From assembly GCA_002308555.1 (NCBI GenBank), contig DBWD01000125.1, positions 195 through 10,039 of the forward strand: a stretch of DNA of 9,845 bases, read 5' to 3'. This DNA is from a bacterium UBP3_UBA1247 (GTDB lineage: Bacteria > UBA3054). The position numbers and the translations under genes are program-made. Positions 6,263 to 9,845 of the stretch are shown here, one piece after another; positions within the stretch are counted from its first letter, which is position 1; every line of letters starts with the position of its first letter. The notes under the pieces are model-generated. The model made no database searches and was not told the DNA's origin. It worked only from the letters and a program-made list of their open reading frames with translations.

Positions 6263-6910
6263 ATGCCTAAGACCCGACTGACACTCGCGATCATCTCGGC
6301 CCTGCTACTCATGGCAGGGTGCAAGGGCGAAAGCGCCTCGGAGACGTACGACGATCTCGTCCGGGCGGGGGACATATGCCTTGAGAACGGCCAGGACGAA
6401 AAAGCCGAGTACTTTTTTCGGAAAGCCCGGGAGGTCAAAAGATCGAAAGACCCCAGGCATCCCTTGGAAAAAGAAGTGGAGGCTAAGCTCGAGGACATCA
6501 AAAATTACGACAAGCTGATCACTGCGGCCATTACCGCGCTGCGAAAACAGCGGTACGCCGCGGCCGAGAAAGCGCTGCTGGCAGCCGTGGCCTTGAACAA
6601 GGACGACCACAGGGCCTACCACTACCTCGGATTGAACGCCGTCGGCTTGATTAGCGCCAGCCAGGACCAGGATGTAAAGCTGGAAAAATGCAAGGAAGGA
6701 GTCAAGTTCTTCACCCAATCCCTCGAGAGGAGGAAAGACTATCCCGGCAGCCGCGCCATGCGGGGCATCTGTTACGAGCTGCTGGGAGAAGACGAAAAAG
6801 CCCTGGACGATTACGCCAATTATCTGGAACTCACAGACGAAAACGATAACTCTACCCTCAGAGGGAATATCACGGAGCGTTACCTGCGCCTGATGGAATC
6901 CCAAAAATAA
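6263..6910 (+). CDS. small TPR lipoprotein, paralogue of the preceding lipoprotein's C-terminal module
   Basis: 215 residues with a clear lipoprotein signal: Lys3 and Arg5, a hydrophobic core and lipobox MAGC with C20 as the lipidated Cys. A half-TPR region (about 28-60, with AGDICLENGQ) leads through a short basic linker to the module at 69-215 shared with the gene before. C143 (KLEKC) and C170 (RGICYE) are 27 residues apart, exactly as C482 and C509 are in the larger paralogue. No specific family is recognised; a protein-interaction role in the envelope is inferred. The ribosome site AGGA (6253-6256) overlaps the upstream stop and lies 6 bases before the ATG. Codon bias is weaker than in the flanking lipoprotein genes: Lys AAA outnumbers AAG (about 12 to 8). 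This suggests lower expression or different history. Confidence 0.87.
   Translation: MPKTRLTLAIISALLLMAGCKGESASETYDDLVRAGDICLENGQDEKAEYFFRKAREVKRSKDPRHPLEKEVEAKLEDIKNYDKLITAAITALRKQRYAAAEKALLAAVALNKDDHRAYHYLGLNAVGLISASQDQDVKLEKCKEGVKFFTQSLERRKDYPGSRAMRGICYELLGEDEKALDDYANYLELTDENDNSTLRGNITERYLRLMESQK
6467..6907 (+). repeat. paralogous TPR module, copy B (most of the small lipoprotein)
   Basis: This is the second copy of the module in the large lipoprotein, in direct orientation and about 650 bases downstream of the first. The two copies keep the same length and the same cysteine spacing, while third codon positions have diverged widely. This fits an intragenic or tandem duplication that is old enough to drift but still under protein-level selection. 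Confidence 0.85.
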
Positions 6911-6912
6911 TC

Positions 6913-6921
6913 AAGGAGGAG
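6913..6921 (+). promoter_or_regulatory. strong Shine-Dalgarno site of the LysM lipoprotein gene
   Basis: AAGGAGGAG lies 5 bases before the ATG at 6927, with AGGAGG ending 7 bases before it. It is the closest match to the anti-SD sequence in the window, whereas most other genes here have weak or distant sites. Together with strong codon bias it suggests that this protein is made in larger amounts than its neighbours. Confidence 0.8.
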
Positions 6922-6926
6922 CTGAA

Positions 6927-8657
6927 ATGCTAAGGATAAATCTACTTACCGTGACGGTCCTGGCGGCCCTGCTGGCGCTGAGCGCCTGCAAGAAAGAGCT
7001 GCCCGAGACCGAGAAGGCCATGAACGCCGGCGATCTGCTTCTGGCCAGCCAGCGCGACTATCAGGGCGCCAGGGAGCAGTACGCCAAAGCCATCGCCATC
7101 GATCCCGCCTACGACAAGGCCTACCTGGCCATGGCCCAGGCCTACGAGGAAGAGGACGATTACAAGAACGCCGCCATATGGTACGGCAAGTTCGCGGAAG
7201 TGACAAAATCTGAAGACATGCGCCGCCAGGCCCTGGGCTGGAAGCAGGACGCGGAGCACAACCAGGAACTGTTCGCCAAATCCCAGGCCCAGGCCGTGAA
7301 GGCCTCCACCAAGAACGTGGAGGAGACCATCAGGGAAGAGCGCGAGAAAGCCGTGGCGGCCGCGGTGGCCGAGGCCAACGAGAAGAGCGGCAAGCTCCTG
7401 GAGGACGCCAAGGCCGAGGCCAAAAACTTCAAGCGCGAAATCAACGAGCTCAAGGACCAGGTCACGCTGCTGACGGAGCAGAAGGAAAGCCTGGAGAAGC
7501 GCCTGACCGCCCTGAAAGACACGGACGACGTGGCCTCCCTGCTGAAAACCCTGGGCACCACGGAAGTGGGTCCCGAGCTGGCCCAGCAGGTCGTGAAGCT
7601 TAAAAACGACAACACGGGCCTGGCCACCAAGGTCAGGAGCCTGGACGAGGTGAACGCCCGCCTGAGGGAGGAGATCTCCGGCCTGAAGGCCAGGCTGAAG
7701 AACGGCGAGGCCGGCAAGGCCCAGACCGAGGAACTGAAGACCCTGAGAAGCAAATACGCCGAGCTGGCCACCCAGAAGGCCGCCGTGGAAGCCCAGCTGC
7801 AGTCCCTGAGAGGCTCCACCGCCCAGGCTCTGGCGGAAGCCAAGAATTCCCAGGACAGCGCCGAGAAGGCCCAGGCCCTGGCTCTGGCCCTGGCCGACAA
7901 GAACGCGGAGTTCGCGGCCCTGCAGAAACAGCTGGCCGTGAAGGACGCCAGGATCAAGGAACTGGAGGGACAGGCCGCCAGTTTCACGCTGCCGGAAAAC
8001 GTGGCGGCCCGGGACATCTCCGAGGAGATCACCGCCCTCAGGAAAGACGTCGCCGCGCTGCAGAAGCAGAACATCGCCAAGGACACCCAGATCAACTATC
8101 TCAGGAACGAGCTTAACAAGGAGAACGGCGGCGTGACCCGCTCCGAGGCGGAAGACATCAAGCGCGAGAACGAGGAGCTCCAGAGAAGGATCGCGGCCGC
8201 CAACGAAGCCGCCAAGGACGAGAAGGCCCGCCGCGAGGAAGTCCAGAAGCAGATGACCGCCCAGGCGGAAGCCCTGCGCACGGTTCCTCCCGTGCCCATG
8301 GAAAGCCTGATGGAACCCAGCGGCAGGAAGCCGGAGACCGTGGCCTCCGCCTCCGCCAAGAGCGCCTTCGACGTGGAGACGCCCAGGGACGATTTCCAGC
8401 CCTTGCAGAGCGGCCCCATCCAGACTTTCCGCTCCGGACCCAGCCAGCCTTCCCAGCCCGCCAGGACCACCGCCAAACCGACGACCACCAGAAGGCCGAA
8501 AGTCTACCAGGTCAAGCGCGGCGACACGCTTTACGGCATCGCCCAGCGCTTCTACGGCGACCCCCAGCAGTGGAAGAAGATCTTGCAGTACAACAAGGAC
8601 GAGCTTAGGAACTCCAGTTCCCTCAAGGTCGGCCAGCGTCTTTACATCCCGGATTAA
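6927..8657 (+). CDS. TPR, long coiled-coil and LysM lipoprotein
   Basis: 576 residues. A lipoprotein signal ends in ALSAC with C21 lipidated. A TPR pair follows (about 31-92, with ten-residue landmarks such as AIAIDPAYDK). A long heptad-rich, Ala/Lys/Glu/Leu-rich region runs from about 105 to 350 and again from 362 to 450, with a short break near 351-361 (ASFTLPEN). A Pro/Ser/Thr-rich flexible linker (452-525) joins it to a C-terminal LysM domain (527-575; YQVKRGDTLYGIAQRFYGD at 527-545, then LKVGQRLYIP). LysM binds the glycan of peptidoglycan, so the protein probably links a membrane to the wall across the periplasm. Coiled-coil heptads are judged by eye. It has the strongest ribosome site here and optimised codons, as expected for an abundant structural protein. 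It follows two other TPR lipoproteins, so a shared complex is plausible but not shown. Confidence 0.9.
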   Translation: MLRINLLTVTVLAALLALSACKKELPETEKAMNAGDLLLASQRDYQGAREQYAKAIAIDPAYDKAYLAMAQAYEEEDDYKNAAIWYGKFAEVTKSEDMRRQALGWKQDAEHNQELFAKSQAQAVKASTKNVEETIREEREKAVAAAVAEANEKSGKLLEDAKAEAKNFKREINELKDQVTLLTEQKESLEKRLTALKDTDDVASLLKTLGTTEVGPELAQQVVKLKNDNTGLATKVRSLDEVNARLREEISGLKARLKNGEAGKAQTEELKTLRSKYAELATQKAAVEAQLQSLRGSTAQALAEAKNSQDSAEKAQALALALADKNAEFAALQKQLAVKDARIKELEGQAASFTLPENVAARDISEEITALRKDVAALQKQNIAKDTQINYLRNELNKENGGVTRSEAEDIKRENEELQRRIAAANEAAKDEKARREEVQKQMTAQAEALRTVPPVPMESLMEPSGRKPETVASASAKSAFDVETPRDDFQPLQSGPIQTFRSGPSQPSQPARTTAKPTTTRRPKVYQVKRGDTLYGIAQRFYGDPQQWKKILQYNKDELRNSSSLKVGQRLYIPD

Positions 8658-8685
8658 TCAAGAAAAAACATTAAGGAAACACTAA

Positions 8686-9845
8686 ATGCTGTTCACCGAG
8701 ACGAAGTCTTACGAAGAACTGAAAGCCCTTAAGGAAAAAGGCCTTCCCAGCCTCAGGGAACTCTTCGCGAAAGATCCCGCCAGAGCCGGGAAATTCTCCC
8801 TCCAGGCCTGCGGCTGGTATCTGGACTACTCCAAGAACCTCATAGACGACGAGATCCTCGAAAAACTTATCGCCCTCTGCGGCGAGGTCGGCCTGAGAGC
8901 CAGCATCGACGCCATGTTCAGCGGCGAGAAGATCAACAAGACCGAGGGCCGGGCCGTGCTGCACACCGCGCTCCGCCAGCCCAAGGGCGCCCACGTCTAC
9001 GTGGACGGCAAGGACGTCATCCCGGAAGTCCAGGAAGTGCTGGAGCACATGGCGGATTTTGCCAAACTGGTGCGTTCCGGCAAATGGCTGGGACATACCG
9101 GCAAGCCCATCAGGAACGTCGTGAACATCGGCATCGGCGGCTCCGACCTTGGACCGGTCATGGCCTACGAGGCCCTGAAGCATTATTCCCAGAGGGACAT
9201 TACAGTCCGCTTCGTCTCCAACATCGACGGCACCCACATCGCGGAATCCCTGAGGGACCTCGACGCCGAGGAGACCCTCTTCATCATCGCCTCCAAGACC
9301 TTCACCACCCTGGAGACCATGACCAACGCCCAGAGCGCGAAGAAGTGGCTCCTGGAGAAGCTGGGGGACGAGAAGGCCGTCAGCAAGCATTTCGTGGCCC
9401 TTTCCACCAACGCCGAGAAAGTTTCCGAATTCGGCATCGACACCGCCAACATGTTCCCCTTCTGGAACTGGGTGGGCGGCCGCTATTCCCTGTGCTCCGC
9501 CATCGGGCTCTCCCTCATGATCGCCATCGGCCCTGAGAATTTCAAGGCGATGCTGGCGGGCTACCACGCCATGGACGAGCATTTCCGCACCGCTCCCTTC
9601 GAGAAGAACATGCCGGTCATCATGGCGCTCCTGGGCGTTTGGTACAACAACTTTTACGGCGCCGAATCCCTGGCCATCCTGCCCTACGACCAGTATCTTT
9701 CCCGCTTCGCGGCCTACTTCCAGCAGGGCGACATGGAATCCAACGGCAAATACATCACCAAGGAAGGCGAGGAAGTCGACTACCAGACCGGCCCCATCAT
9801 CTGGGGCGAGCCCGGCACCAACGGCCAGCACGCTTTCTACCAGCT
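8686..9845 (+). CDS. pgi: glucose-6-phosphate isomerase (partial, runs off the right edge)
   Basis: 386 complete codons plus two bases are visible of an enzyme usually near 550 residues. Pgi interconverts glucose-6-phosphate and fructose-6-phosphate in glycolysis and gluconeogenesis, in the cytoplasm. The SIS fold is marked by [10 protein letters not shown] (148-157) and the phosphate-binding [13 protein letters not shown] (203-215). The family signature [15 protein letters not shown] lies at 260-274. MESNGK (350-355) carries E351, equivalent to the catalytic base Glu355 of E. coli, and [13 protein letters not shown] (374-386) carries H382, which takes part in ring opening. It is of the eubacterial type close to E. 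coli Pgi, not the archaeal cupin type. AAGGAAA at 8673-8679 is a fair ribosome site with 8 bases from AGGA to the ATG. The stop and last third lie outside the window. The 28-base gap after the LysM gene shows no terminator, so read-through from the lipoprotein genes is possible. Confidence 0.97.
   Translation, partial: MLFTETKSYEELKALKEKGLPSLRELFAKDPARAGKFSLQACGWYLDYSKNLIDDEILEKLIALCGEVGLRASIDAMFSGEKINKTEGRAVLHTALRQPKGAHVYVDGKDVIPEVQEVLEHMADFAKLVRSGKWLGHTGKPIRNVVNIGIGGSDLGPVMAYEALKHYSQRDITVRFVSNIDGTHIAESLRDLDAEETLFIIASKTFTTLETMTNAQSAKKWLLEKLGDEKAVSKHFVALSTNAEKVSEFGIDTANMFPFWNWVGGRYSLCSAIGLSLMIAIGPENFKAMLAGYHAMDEHFRTAPFEKNMPVIMALLGVWYNNFYGAESLAILPYDQYLSRFAAYFQQGDMESNGKYITKEGEEVDYQTGPIIWGEPGTNGQHAFYQ

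Noticed and set aside
8658..8685. A possible terminator between the LysM gene and pgi
   Set aside because: The spacer is A-rich but has no GC-rich hairpin and no T-run; its A-run precedes the ribosome site.
8671..9831. A 386-codon minus-strand open frame opposite pgi
   Set aside because: The plus strand holds unmistakable Pgi motifs in one unbroken frame to the window edge; the minus frame has none.

Overview
The window is gene-dense and GC-rich (about 60% by eye), and every gene lies on the + strand. It reads as a bacterial chromosome segment with a housekeeping core around a group of cell-envelope genes. Three consecutive lipoproteins and a LysM (peptidoglycan-binding) protein fit a bacterium with a peptidoglycan wall, most likely with an outer membrane. 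Codon use is distinctive: GCC, CTG, AAG and GAG are common, and AGG is freely used for Arg. This suits uncultured groups such as Lentisphaerota/Kiritimatiellota or Elusimicrobiota, but I cannot fix the phylum from the sequence. No mobile element, CRISPR array, tRNA or rRNA was seen, and no clear Rho-independent terminator. The longest stretch without a gene is about 54 bases.

Layout: (1) bases 1-129 are the C-terminal end of a probable (alpha/alpha)6-barrel glycosidase. (2) 131-3747 is a tight RNA-metabolism cluster: a DEAD-box RNA helicase, a YhaM-type OB-fold/HD 3'-5' exonuclease, and MnmA, the tRNA U34 2-thiouridylase. yhaM and mnmA overlap by ATGA. (3) 3748-3801 is an AT-rich gap with a good extended -10 promoter, then panB (ketopantoate hydroxymethyltransferase). 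(4) 4592-8657 encodes three lipoproteins in a row: a large TPR/coiled-coil protein, a small TPR protein that is a paralogue of the first one's C-terminal third, and a TPR/long-coiled-coil/LysM protein with the best ribosome binding site in the window. (5) From 8686, pgi (glucose-6-phosphate isomerase) runs off the right edge.

The short gaps (1, 36, -4, about 54, 1, 9, 16 and 28 bases) suggest long co-transcribed units, with a likely new start before panB. The helicase and exonuclease could act together on structured RNA. PanB and Pgi are ordinary CoA-pathway and sugar-phosphate enzymes.

The part most worth attention is the lipoprotein trio. It may encode an uncharacterised envelope assembly in which TPR scaffolds partner a LysM protein that binds peptidoglycan. 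A second point is a sliding-clamp-binding-like peptide at the extreme C-terminus of the YhaM-like exonuclease.
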